A DNA stretch of 64,000 nt from Pseudomonas sp. RIT-PI-r. Lineage in GTDB: Bacteria > Pseudomonadota > Gammaproteobacteria > Pseudomonadales > Pseudomonadaceae. The notes under the pieces were generated by a model. It worked only from the letters and a program-made list of their open reading frames with translations. It was not told the DNA's origin and searched no databases. Where the stretch lies: the NCBI RefSeq assembly GCF_001297015.1, contig NZ_LIGE01000036.1, positions 248,001 through 312,000 of the forward strand, in the 5' to 3' direction. This document shows, in pieces, positions 43,363 to 50,652 of the stretch; within the stretch, counting starts at the first letter, position 1, and the number at the start of each line of letters is the position of its first letter. The translations under genes and the position numbers were made by a program.

Positions 43363-44361
43363 CTACAACAACCCTTCGCTTTCAGGTAGCTCGTACGCCA
43401 TCGCGGTGTTACTTGCATTGCCCGGCTTACCGGGTTTACTCAGGGTCGGTTCCTTCTCCAGACACTCCACCAGAAAATCGATAAACACCCGCAACTTCGG
43501 CGGCAGGTACCGAGTGGGCGAGTGCAACAGCCAGAGCCCGCCATGATAAGAGGCGAGGAACGTCCAGTCTGGCAGTACCTGCACGATCAACCTCTGCTCC
43601 AAGGCATAACGCGCCGTGAAATACGGCAGGCTGCCGATACCAATGTGCTGCAACACCGCGCCCAAACGCACGCCGGTGTGATTGGCGGCATAGCGACCGC
43701 GCACGCCGACCGTTACCGCTTTACTGCCTTTCTTGAATTTCCAGCGCGCATCGCTCGGCGTCTCGCCCAGATAAATACAACTGTGATTGAGCAAGTCGTG
43801 AGGGTGAGTCGGCGTGCCGTGTTCGGCCAGATATTGCGGCGTGGCGCAGAGCAAATGGTCAATGGTCAGTAGTTGACGGCCCACCAGCCCGGCCGGTGGT
43901 CTATCGGTGATGCGGATCGCCAGGTCAACATGATCGTCAATCAGATCAACCTGCCGGTCTTCCAGCAATAACTCGACGTCGACCTTGGGATAGCGCCGCA
44001 GAAACTCGGGCATATGCGGATGAACCACAAAGCGCCCCACCGCTTTCGGCACGCTGACCCGCACCAGTCCTTCTGCCTCATGGGTGAACTGGCCGCTGAT
44101 TTCCATCACTGACTTGGCGGCGCTGACCATCTCCTGGCAGCGCTTGAACACCTCTTCGCCACCATCACTCAAACGTAATTTGCGCGTAGTGCGTTGCAGC
44201 AACCGCGTGGCCAAGGCCTTTTCCAGCCGAGAAATGCTGCGACTGACCGCTGAGGGTGATGACCCGAGCTGTCGTGCTGCTTCAGAGAAGCTGCCGGTCT
44301 CCACGACCTTGACGAAAATCGCCATTTCACCGAGCAGTGGAAGTGGGAGATTTATGCTCAC
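43363..44361 (-). CDS. LysR-family transcriptional regulator
   Basis: A 332-residue LysR regulator: N-terminal helix-turn-helix (GSFSEAARQLGSSPSAVSRS), then a substrate-binding domain (about 100-300) and a short Pro/Ser-rich tail. I chose GTG at 44361 with AAGGA 10 nt upstream; a TTG three codons earlier abuts that site. It is divergent from the AlaX-oxygenase-LysE unit and shares a 90-nt control region with it, the usual sign that it regulates that unit. Confidence 0.88.
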   Translation of the reverse strand: MSINLPLPLLGEMAIFVKVVETGSFSEAARQLGSSPSAVSRSISRLEKALATRLLQRTTRKLRLSDGGEEVFKRCQEMVSAAKSVMEISGQFTHEAEGLVRVSVPKAVGRFVVHPHMPEFLRRYPKVDVELLLEDRQVDLIDDHVDLAIRITDRPPAGLVGRQLLTIDHLLCATPQYLAEHGTPTHPHDLLNHSCIYLGETPSDARWKFKKGSKAVTVGVRGRYAANHTGVRLGAVLQHIGIGSLPYFTARYALEQRLIVQVLPDWTFLASYHGGLWLLHSPTRYLPPKLRVFIDFLVECLEKEPTLSKPGKPGNASNTAMAYELPESEGLL

Positions 44362-44391
44362 AGCGCACAAGTCCTTTGATGTTTGAACGGA

Positions 44392-44420
44392 TTATCACGT
44401 TATTACACGATTCATATAAT
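44392..44420 (+). promoter_or_regulatory. Promoter of the alaX-like operon
   Basis: TTATCA (44392-44397), 17-nt spacer, perfect TATAAT (44415-44420), about 30 nt before the first ATG. The AT-rich region is shared with the divergent LysR gene. Confidence 0.6.
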
Positions 44421-44451
44421 AAAAATAGAAACTTTAATAAGGGCATGGAAT

Positions 44452-45078
44452 ATGACGCTTCGCCTCTTTTTCCATAGTGATGACCTCAAGGCTAATGTGG
44501 AAGTCCTCGACTGCACGCCCCACGAGCATGAATTTTCCGTGGTATTGCGCGCCACGCTGTTCCATCCGCAAGGCGGTGGGCAGCCCTGCGATACCGGCTG
44601 GATCGGTGAAGCCCAAGTGCTGCGCGTGGTCCAGGAGCCAGACCGCATCATTCACTTTGTCGACAGACCGGTAACGCTTGGCATGACCGCTATACGGATT
44701 GATGAAGAGCGCCGCCGCTTCAACACCCGCATGCATTCGGCCGGACATCTGATCGGGCACTTTATCCAGGCCATGGGCTGGATGCCGGTCAAGGCGCACC
44801 ACTGGCCGGACGAAGGTCGGGTGCAGTTCAAACCTGGCGACGCCGCTCAGGAAGTCGAAGCCCAAACCGTTCAAATCGGCATTGAGCAATGGATCGAACA
44901 CGATCTGCCACGCCTGATATCCCTGCGCGAAGGCGCGCGGGAAATCGGCTTCGGTGAACTCCCGGCCTATGGCTGTGGCGGCACCCATGTACGCAGCCTG
45001 AAGGAACTTGGCACAGTCACGATCGCGTCCCTTTCGCAGAAGAAAGGCACGTTATCCGTCCACTACCGCGTGGATTGA
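44452..45078 (+). CDS. AlaX-type aminoacyl-tRNA editing protein
   Basis: A 208-residue free-standing editing domain related to the one in alanyl-tRNA synthetase. The zinc-binding sites are HSAGHLIGH and CGGTH, and the glycine-rich motif GGGQPCDTG is present. Such proteins hydrolyse mischarged tRNA, classically Ser-tRNA-Ala; related deacylases protect producers of toxic amino acids. I chose the ATG at 44452 with AAGGG upstream; the frame is open 23 codons further. It precedes an oxygenase and an exporter in the same direction; the 77-nt gap has a small hairpin (GGAACC ... GGTTCC, 45120-45140). Confidence 0.9.
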   Translation: MTLRLFFHSDDLKANVEVLDCTPHEHEFSVVLRATLFHPQGGGQPCDTGWIGEAQVLRVVQEPDRIIHFVDRPVTLGMTAIRIDEERRRFNTRMHSAGHLIGHFIQAMGWMPVKAHHWPDEGRVQFKPGDAAQEVEAQTVQIGIEQWIEHDLPRLISLREGAREIGFGELPAYGCGGTHVRSLKELGTVTIASLSQKKGTLSVHYRVD

Positions 45079-45155
45079 GCATTCCCGGACGCTGCCCTCG
45101 CGCAGCATCCGGCGCCGGGGGAACCGCACTCGCAGGTTCCGTTGACTATCGATAG

Positions 45156-45941
45156 ATGGACCTAAATAACATGATGCTAGACGTCGAGCGTCTCGATGAG
45201 ACGTGCATAAAAAAACTGGCCAACGAAGAAGTCCTCGCCATCCGCGTCAAAGGCTTTCTGCCGGAGCCGCTGGCGATCGAGATTGGCGACAAGATCCTGG
45301 CTCCGGGCTTTGAGGGCTACATCAACGCACCCAGCATCGGCCGCATCGGCATGGCGTTTTATGAAGCGGAAAACCAGCCGCTGCTGATCGAGGACTACTT
45401 CGAACGCGCCACCAGCAACATCGCTGAATTGCGCAATCGCTGCGCGCCCTACTCTTCGCCGGTCGACACCTTGCGCTGTATGCTCGACGAATCATGGCCG
45501 GCGGGGGCGCATCTGGAAAACCTCTACGGCCGCAAGATGTACGTCGGCCTTTCGCGCGTGGTAAAGCCCGGAGTGTGCTTCCTTGCCCACCACGACATCT
45601 TTGCCAAGGATGCGCCGGACAGTTTCCAGGCCCGCAGCCTGGAGGCGCAATTCGCCTGCAACGTCTATCTGAACATGCCAACCGACGGCGGCGCATTGCA
45701 GATGTGGGACGACAACATTACTCCCGACCAATTCGACGAGATGCGCGGCGACAGCTACGGCATCGACCCGGCGCTGCTCGGGCCGCCAACCCTTGAGGTG
45801 CGACCGCAGCCCGGCGACTTCATCATGTTCAATTCGCGCTGCATGCACTCGGTGACCCCGGGCGTGGCGGACCCGCGCTTGAGCCTTTCCTTCTTTGTCG
45901 GCTATCGCGGCAATGCTTCACCCCTGACCTTCTGGAGTTGA
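45156..45941 (+). CDS. 2OG-Fe(II) oxygenase, probable amino-acid hydroxylase
   Basis: A 261-residue double-stranded beta-helix oxygenase. The iron triad is His145-x-Asp147 (AHHDIF) and His231 (CMHSVTPG), with Arg241 (DPRLSLSF) placed to bind 2-oxoglutarate. Because Asp147 is present rather than Gly, hydroxylation rather than halogenation is expected. The length and motif spacing are like small amino-acid oxygenases of the BesD kind, but I cannot confirm that family by alignment. The start may be 45156 or the ATG at 45171; neither has a strong ribosome site. Its 3' end carries the ribosome site of the exporter gene 1 nt downstream. Confidence 0.8.
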   Translation: MDLNNMMLDVERLDETCIKKLANEEVLAIRVKGFLPEPLAIEIGDKILAPGFEGYINAPSIGRIGMAFYEAENQPLLIEDYFERATSNIAELRNRCAPYSSPVDTLRCMLDESWPAGAHLENLYGRKMYVGLSRVVKPGVCFLAHHDIFAKDAPDSFQARSLEAQFACNVYLNMPTDGGALQMWDDNITPDQFDEMRGDSYGIDPALLGPPTLEVRPQPGDFIMFNSRCMHSVTPGVADPRLSLSFFVGYRGNASPLTFWS

Positions 45942-45942
45942 A

Positions 45943-46581
45943 ATGTATTCGAATTACCTGGGCGAGTTTCTAGCGCTGGCTACTATCCACTTTCTCGCCG
46001 TGGTCGCCCCCGGCCCGGACTTCGCAGTGACCATCCGTCAGAGCGTACGCTTCGGCCGATTGGTGGGGATCTGCACGGCGCTGGGCATTGGTGCGGGGAT
46101 TTCCGTGCACGTGCTGTACACCCTGCTCGGTGTCGGCGCATTGATGCACACCACCCCGTGGTTGTTGACCGTGGCCAAGGTAGTCGGTGGTGCTTACATT
46201 TTGTATCTGGGTGTCAGCCTGATCCGCAGCAAACCGAAAACCACCCTTGAAGGCGAAAAAGCCGCCGATGAACCGTTGGTGGAACAGTCGTTGTTCAAGG
46301 CGTTCAGCACAGGTTTCCTGACCAACGCTACCAACCCCAAGGCAACCCTGTTCTTTCTGGCGATTTTCACCACGATCATCAGTGCCAGCACCCCCCTGCA
46401 AGTCCAGGCGTTCTATGGTTTGTGGATGTGTTTTGTGAACGCGTTGTGGTTCGTGATCGTCGCGCTGTTTTTCTCCAGCAACAAAGTGCGCTTGCTGTTC
46501 ATGCGCATGGGCCATTGGTTCGAACGCAGCATGGGAGTGATCCTGATTCTGTTCGCCGGGCGCTTGATGCTGTCGATGTAA
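45943..46581 (+). CDS. LysE-family amino acid exporter
   Basis: A 212-residue inner-membrane protein with about six helices of the LysE/RhtB family (GPDFAVTIRQSV, GISVHVLYTLLGVGAL, NATNPKATLFFLAIF). These export amino acids or their analogues. Its ATG follows the oxygenase stop by 1 nt and its GGAG lies inside that gene, so the two are coupled. A terminator follows immediately. The cargo is probably the oxygenase product (inference). Confidence 0.9.
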   Translation: MYSNYLGEFLALATIHFLAVVAPGPDFAVTIRQSVRFGRLVGICTALGIGAGISVHVLYTLLGVGALMHTTPWLLTVAKVVGGAYILYLGVSLIRSKPKTTLEGEKAADEPLVEQSLFKAFSTGFLTNATNPKATLFFLAIFTTIISASTPLQVQAFYGLWMCFVNALWFVIVALFFSSNKVRLLFMRMGHWFERSMGVILILFAGRLMLSM

Positions 46582-46586
46582 GCGAC

Positions 46587-46621
46587 AAAAAAGTCCCGGC
46601 AATCGCTTGCCGGGACTTTTT
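46587..46621 (+). terminator. Terminator of the AlaX-oxygenase-LysE operon
   Basis: AAGTCCCGGCAA ... TTGCCGGGACTT followed by a T-run, 6 nt after the LysE gene stop. Confidence 0.9.
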
Positions 46622-46768
46622 CATTTCTGCGCCTCTTTTGCGTTTCTGTGCGACAGATCAAGTTTCAGGACTCCCTGGTTACTCGCCCACAGTGTTAGTT
46701 TGCAAAATGTTTCTGACGCAGCAGACAGAAATATCTCTCATCAATTGCCCGCAAGGAAAGCCTCCGTA

Positions 46769-48508
46769 ATGGATTTCTCCCTCAAGCAACTGGCCGCCGC
46801 TACCCTGATGCTGGCCAGCCTCGCGTCATTCACCACCGCCGCTCAAGCCAACATCACCCCGCAGCAGAGCGCGGTCATCCTCAAATCCTTCGACGACAAA
46901 AACGTCACGGATTTCCGCGAGTTTCTGGGCAGCCTGGCCAAGAGCGACATCGCCAAAAGCGATAATCTCGGTCCGGCCATCAGCGCTTTCCTCGACAATA
47001 AAACCCTGACCGCTGAGCAGCAGAACGAAATCCATCGTCTGCTGGGCATCTACACGCGCGTCAAATACGGCAAGGCCGCGCTGCAAACCCTGCGCGAACT
47101 GGTCGAAATTCCAACCTTCCAAAAGGAAGGCGTCGCACAGCACGACAACCCTGAGTTCATCAAGATTGCCGGCAAGATCCAGAGCCTTGCCGAGTCGTTC
47201 AATCTGAACTTCCGCAACATCGACAACCGCGTCTACGAAATTTCCCTGGAAGGCAAGGGTGACGAAGTCGTCGGCATCCACGCACACGCTGACGTGGTGC
47301 CAGTGACCCCGGAAAACTGGGTGCTCAAGGACGGTACCAAGCTTGATCCGTTCAAAGTCACCCTGATTGGCGATCGCATGTACGGTCGCGGTACCGAAGA
47401 TGACAAGAACGGCATCGTCGTTGCGATGTACGCAATGAAAGTGATCAAAGAAGAAAAACTGCCATTGGCGCGCAACTTCAAGCTGCTGGTCGATACCACC
47501 GAAGAAACCACCGGCGACGCCATTCCCTATTACTTCGAAAAAAACCCCACGCCGGCCTACAACATGGCGCTCGACGGTGGTTACCCGGTGGTGATTGCCG
47601 AAAAAGGCTACGGCACCGTGATGGCCAAATTTGCCAAGCGCACAGCTGAAGGCAAAGGCGCAGAGATCACCTCGATGACAGGTGGCCTGGCCACCAACCA
47701 GATACCGTCAGCCTCGGTCGTGACCCTGGTGACCGACAAGCCTGGCGAACTGGCAGCAAGCCTGCAAAAAGCCGGGACTGAATACGCCAAGCACAACGGT
47801 AGCGACTTCCAGGTCACCGCCAAGGTTGAAGGCAAAGACGTCAAACTGACGGTCACCGGTGTTTCCGCGCACTCCTCCGAGCCCGAGTCAGGTGTTAACC
47901 CGGTCGCCCGGATGCTGAGCTTCATCAATGGACTGGACGGCAAAGTGCCGCTCAAGCACAACCAGTTCACCGACGCTGCACGTTACGCTGCGGATAACTG
48001 GGGACTAGATTATCTGGGCAAAAAACTCGCCGTGGATTTCTCCGATTCGTTCATGGGGCCGCTGACCACCTCCCTGACCTATGTCGGCGAGGATGACAAA
48101 GCCTTCAAACTGGCGGTCAATCTGCGTGTACCAAAGGGCAAATCACCAGAGAAGCTCAAGGCTGAAATCGCCGACAAGCTCAACGCCTGGACAAAGAAAA
48201 CTCACGTAGCCGTGGACTTCGATTACTCGGTCGCCGAACCGATGTACCGCAACCCGGAAGGGGAATGGGTCAAGGCATTGCTGGCAGTGTCGACAGAAAA
48301 CCTCGGTATGAAGCACGAGTTCGGTACCTCTGCCGGTGCGACGTCGGTGCATGAACTGCCTAACGGCGTGCAATTTGGCTTGGCGCGTCCCGAGGTGAAA
48401 TACACCGGGCACACCGATGGCGAGTTCAAGACCGTTGACCAGTTCTTGCTGGACCTGCAGATCGTCACCGAAATGATGGGGCGCATCGGGCAATTGCCGA
48501 AGCTGTGA
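46769..48508 (+). CDS. Secreted M20-family dipeptidase
   Basis: A 579-residue metallopeptidase with a signal peptide (about 1-27, ending AAQA). Metal ligands and catalytic residues are visible as GIHAHADVVPV, GRGTEDDKNG, TTEETTG, DGGYPV and, near the end, YTGHTDGEF. The arrangement resembles PepV-like dipeptidases. It probably breaks down dipeptides in the periplasm. I chose the ATG at 46769 (MDFSLKQLAAA), with AAGGAAA upstream. It is separated from the LysE gene by a terminator. Confidence 0.88.
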   Translation: MDFSLKQLAAATLMLASLASFTTAAQANITPQQSAVILKSFDDKNVTDFREFLGSLAKSDIAKSDNLGPAISAFLDNKTLTAEQQNEIHRLLGIYTRVKYGKAALQTLRELVEIPTFQKEGVAQHDNPEFIKIAGKIQSLAESFNLNFRNIDNRVYEISLEGKGDEVVGIHAHADVVPVTPENWVLKDGTKLDPFKVTLIGDRMYGRGTEDDKNGIVVAMYAMKVIKEEKLPLARNFKLLVDTTEETTGDAIPYYFEKNPTPAYNMALDGGYPVVIAEKGYGTVMAKFAKRTAEGKGAEITSMTGGLATNQIPSASVVTLVTDKPGELAASLQKAGTEYAKHNGSDFQVTAKVEGKDVKLTVTGVSAHSSEPESGVNPVARMLSFINGLDGKVPLKHNQFTDAARYAADNWGLDYLGKKLAVDFSDSFMGPLTTSLTYVGEDDKAFKLAVNLRVPKGKSPEKLKAEIADKLNAWTKKTHVAVDFDYSVAEPMYRNPEGEWVKALLAVSTENLGMKHEFGTSAGATSVHELPNGVQFGLARPEVKYTGHTDGEFKTVDQFLLDLQIVTEMMGRIGQLPKL

Positions 48509-48555
48509 TCGATCCTTCGAACCCGGTCAGCGCATGGCCGGGTTCTGGCAGACGC

Positions 48556-48583
48556 AAAAAAGGACCGCGAAGGTCCTTTTTTA
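48556..48583 (+). terminator. Terminator after the dipeptidase gene
   Basis: AAAAAAGGACC ... GGTCCTTTTTT. A second, unrelated hairpin (GAACCCGG ... CCGGGTTC) lies 15 nt earlier. Confidence 0.85.
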
Positions 48584-48609
48584 TTGGCGACGACAAATCG
48601 CGCACAAAC

Positions 48610-48641
48610 AAAAACGCCGATCATCACTGATCGGCGTTTTT
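48610..48641 (-). terminator. Terminator after the last tRNA-Gly
   Basis: AACGCCGATCA ... TGATCGGCGTT with T-runs on both strands; it follows the final tRNA-Gly on the minus strand by 7 nt. Confidence 0.85.
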
Positions 48642-48648
48642 GTGAATA

Positions 48649-48724
<76 letters not shown>

Positions 48725-48726
48725 AA

Positions 48727-48802
48727 GGGCGCCCCCTAGGGGACTCGACCCCCTGTTACCGCCGTGAAAGGGCGGTGTCCTAGGCCACTAGACGAAGGGG
48801 AC
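48727..48802 (-). tRNA. tRNA-Glu (TTC), degenerate copy
   Basis: Anticodon TTC in loop CTTTCAC, but it differs from the two other copies at three places: T54 to G in the T-loop (GTCGAGT), A71 to G making a U2-G71 wobble, and the 3' CCA changed to CCC. The T-loop change removes the conserved T54-A58 pair. It lies downstream of a terminator that ends the main operon, so it may be a decaying copy. Confidence 0.85.
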
Positions 48803-48824
48803 ACAGGCTACAACTTTCACTAAT

Positions 48825-48853
48825 AAAAACGCCGCTCACTGAGCGGCGTCTTT
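48825..48853 (-). terminator. Internal terminator of the tRNA array
   Basis: ACGCCGCTCA ... TGAGCGGCGT followed by TTTTTATT on the minus strand, between the second and the degenerate tRNA pair. Confidence 0.8.
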
Positions 48854-48859
48854 AGAATT

Positions 48860-48935
<76 letters not shown>

Positions 48936-48938
48936 AAA

Positions 48939-49014
48939 TGGCGTCCCCTAGGGGACTCGAACCCCTGTTACCGCCGTGAAAGGGCGGTGTCCTAGGCCAC
49001 TAGACGAAGGGGAC
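48939..49014 (-). tRNA. tRNA-Glu (TTC), intact copy 2
   Basis: 76 nt with encoded CCA. Acceptor GTCCCCT/AGGGGAC, T-loop TTCGAGT, anticodon TTC. Confidence 0.97.
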
Positions 49015-49118
49015 ACGCTACCCGGAACACATGGTGTGTGTTTCGGTGTCCAGATCCGTATCCGAAGACTTGGTTCTGGTTTCACTCAGCCCCGCCCGAA
49101 AGCAGTGCTGTTTAAAAT

Positions 49119-49194
<76 letters not shown>

Positions 49195-49196
49195 AT

Positions 49197-49272
49197 TGGC
49201 GTCCCCTAGGGGACTCGAACCCCTGTTACCGCCGTGAAAGGGCGGTGTCCTAGGCCACTAGACGAAGGGGAC
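49197..49272 (-). tRNA. tRNA-Glu (TTC), intact copy 3
   Basis: 76 nt with encoded CCA, the first tRNA transcribed from the promoter at 49334-49362. Identical to copy 2. Confidence 0.97.
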
Positions 49273-49333
49273 ACACTACAACATTCACTTCCTGCCGCGC
49301 TTCGCTGTGTGCTTTACGCTGCAAGTGGCGCGC

Positions 49334-49362
49334 ATTCTATGGATGGATTGAGAGGTCGTCAA
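49334..49362 (-). promoter_or_regulatory. Promoter of the tRNA-Glu/Gly operon
   Basis: On the minus strand TTGACG (49362-49357), 17-nt spacer, TAGAAT (49339-49334), then a GC-rich discriminator (GCGCGCC) as in stringently controlled stable-RNA promoters. The rest of the 372-nt gap to the next gene (to 49644) shows no other gene. Confidence 0.7.
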
Positions 49363-49644
49363 CCCCTTGATATAAATTTATTTAAATCAATGACTTCGAC
49401 CTGCTTTGCAGCTGCAATCCGGCTTTTCCGTCGTCCGACGATTGACGCCTATATTCCGCCACTCGCCAAGACGTTATAGTCCACCGCACAGTGATGGCAA
49501 TCTGAACCCGTAGCGCCAGCATTCATATAAGCAGCGCGCGGCCGATACAGATTGAACCTGCCGAACCAACCAGTCGAGCGGCGCTAGGCGGTTAAATGCC
49601 CAGCCACTACACTCGCATGCGAACCCTATAAAGAGGTCTTACCG

Positions 49645-50415
49645 GTGACACCACTCATGATCACCCTGCTAGTCGTAGCCGGGATCGCAATTCTGATCGC
49701 CATTGGCTACATGAACCATGTGGTGGAAAACAACAAACTGGAGAAGGCCCGCACCAAAGTCGAACTCAACGACCGCCTGCGTCGTTGCGGCGAACTGACC
49801 GAAACTTTCCCCGGTCAATTCATGACCCCGGCCTTGAAGCTGCTGCTGACGCGCCTGGAACTCAACGTTTGCCAGCGCCTGTTGAGCCTGGAAAAAACCA
49901 GCGCCACTACCAAGGCACGCATCACCGAACTGAGTGGACTGGTCGCCCAGGGCGAGTCGATCCCGGTCAACAACCCACCAGCACCGATCATGACCGAAGC
50001 CAAGGCCAAGGACGTACGCTTCCTCCTCGAAGCCCTCCACGGCCAAATCACCCGCGCCGCCCACGACGGCTTTCTGCCACCAAACGAAGCCAAACACTGG
50101 GTTCGTGAAGTGCGCCACATCCTGGTGTTGCTGCACATCGAGTTCTTCAACAACCTCGGCCAACAGTCCCTGCAACAAAACCAGCCCGGCCAGGCTCGCC
50201 TCGCCTTCGAACGCGGCGTGCAATACCTGCGCAAACAGCAGGATCCACAGATGTATGCAGAACAACTGCAATACCTGGAAAAACTGCTCGCTCGCGCCAA
50301 CGCCCAGGTCATGGACAAAATCGCCCCGGTCGAAGGCGAAGAAAACCAACTCACCGCCGGCCTCAAAGACGTCGAAGCGGATGCAGACTGGAAGAAAAAA
50401 GTGATCTACGACTGA
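49645..50415 (+). CDS. Membrane-anchored protein of unknown function
   Basis: A 256-residue protein with a single N-terminal transmembrane helix (about 4-23) and a long helical cytoplasmic part rich in Glu, Lys, Gln and Leu, which looks like coiled coil or helical repeats (ending with a TPR-like QPGQARLAFERGVQYL). GTG start with GAGGT 7 nt upstream. It corresponds in place to PA2820; I do not recognise a function. A terminator follows. Confidence 0.75.
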   Translation: MTPLMITLLVVAGIAILIAIGYMNHVVENNKLEKARTKVELNDRLRRCGELTETFPGQFMTPALKLLLTRLELNVCQRLLSLEKTSATTKARITELSGLVAQGESIPVNNPPAPIMTEAKAKDVRFLLEALHGQITRAAHDGFLPPNEAKHWVREVRHILVLLHIEFFNNLGQQSLQQNQPGQARLAFERGVQYLRKQQDPQMYAEQLQYLEKLLARANAQVMDKIAPVEGEENQLTAGLKDVEADADWKKKVIYD

Positions 50416-50433
50416 TCGTCGATGCAGGAAAAG

Positions 50434-50458
50434 AAGCCACCGCCGAGGTGGCTTTTTT
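50434..50458 (+). terminator. Terminator after the membrane-anchored protein gene
   Basis: AAGCCACCGCCGAGGTGGCTTTTTT, ending with T6. Confidence 0.88.
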
Positions 50459-50507
50459 GTGGGTGACCGATGAGGATCGGGTGAATGGACGACCGCCATC
50501 GCCAGCA

Positions 50508-50555
50508 GGGTGACTCGCCGTAAGGGCGAAACCGCCAGCCGCAGCAACCGCAGAA
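50508..50555. repeat. Short copy of a dispersed repeat
   Basis: GGTGACTCGCCGTAAGGGCG and following bases resemble 61037-61086. Both copies are followed by a simple-sequence repeat and lie just beyond the 3' end of a gene on the minus strand. Confidence 0.5.
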
Positions 50556-50612
50556 CCGGACACTCACCCAAAACCCCAAGAGCATGGTCGGCCCAAAGGC
50601 CGCCAAGCCCAA

Positions 50613-50652
50613 AGCGTCAAAGCGTCAAAGCGTCAAAGCGTCAAAGCGTCAA
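50613..50652. repeat. 8-nt tandem repeat (five AGCGTCAA units)
   Basis: Five exact tandem copies of AGCGTCAA. The last copy contains the stop codon of the chemoreceptor gene on the other strand (TGA at 50651-50649), so length changes would affect the 3' untranslated region rather than the protein. Confidence 0.9.

Noticed and set aside
45156..45941. Halogenase of the BesD type
   Set aside because: The iron site has Asp147 in the HxD motif, while halogenases of this class have Gly or Ala there so that chloride can bind.
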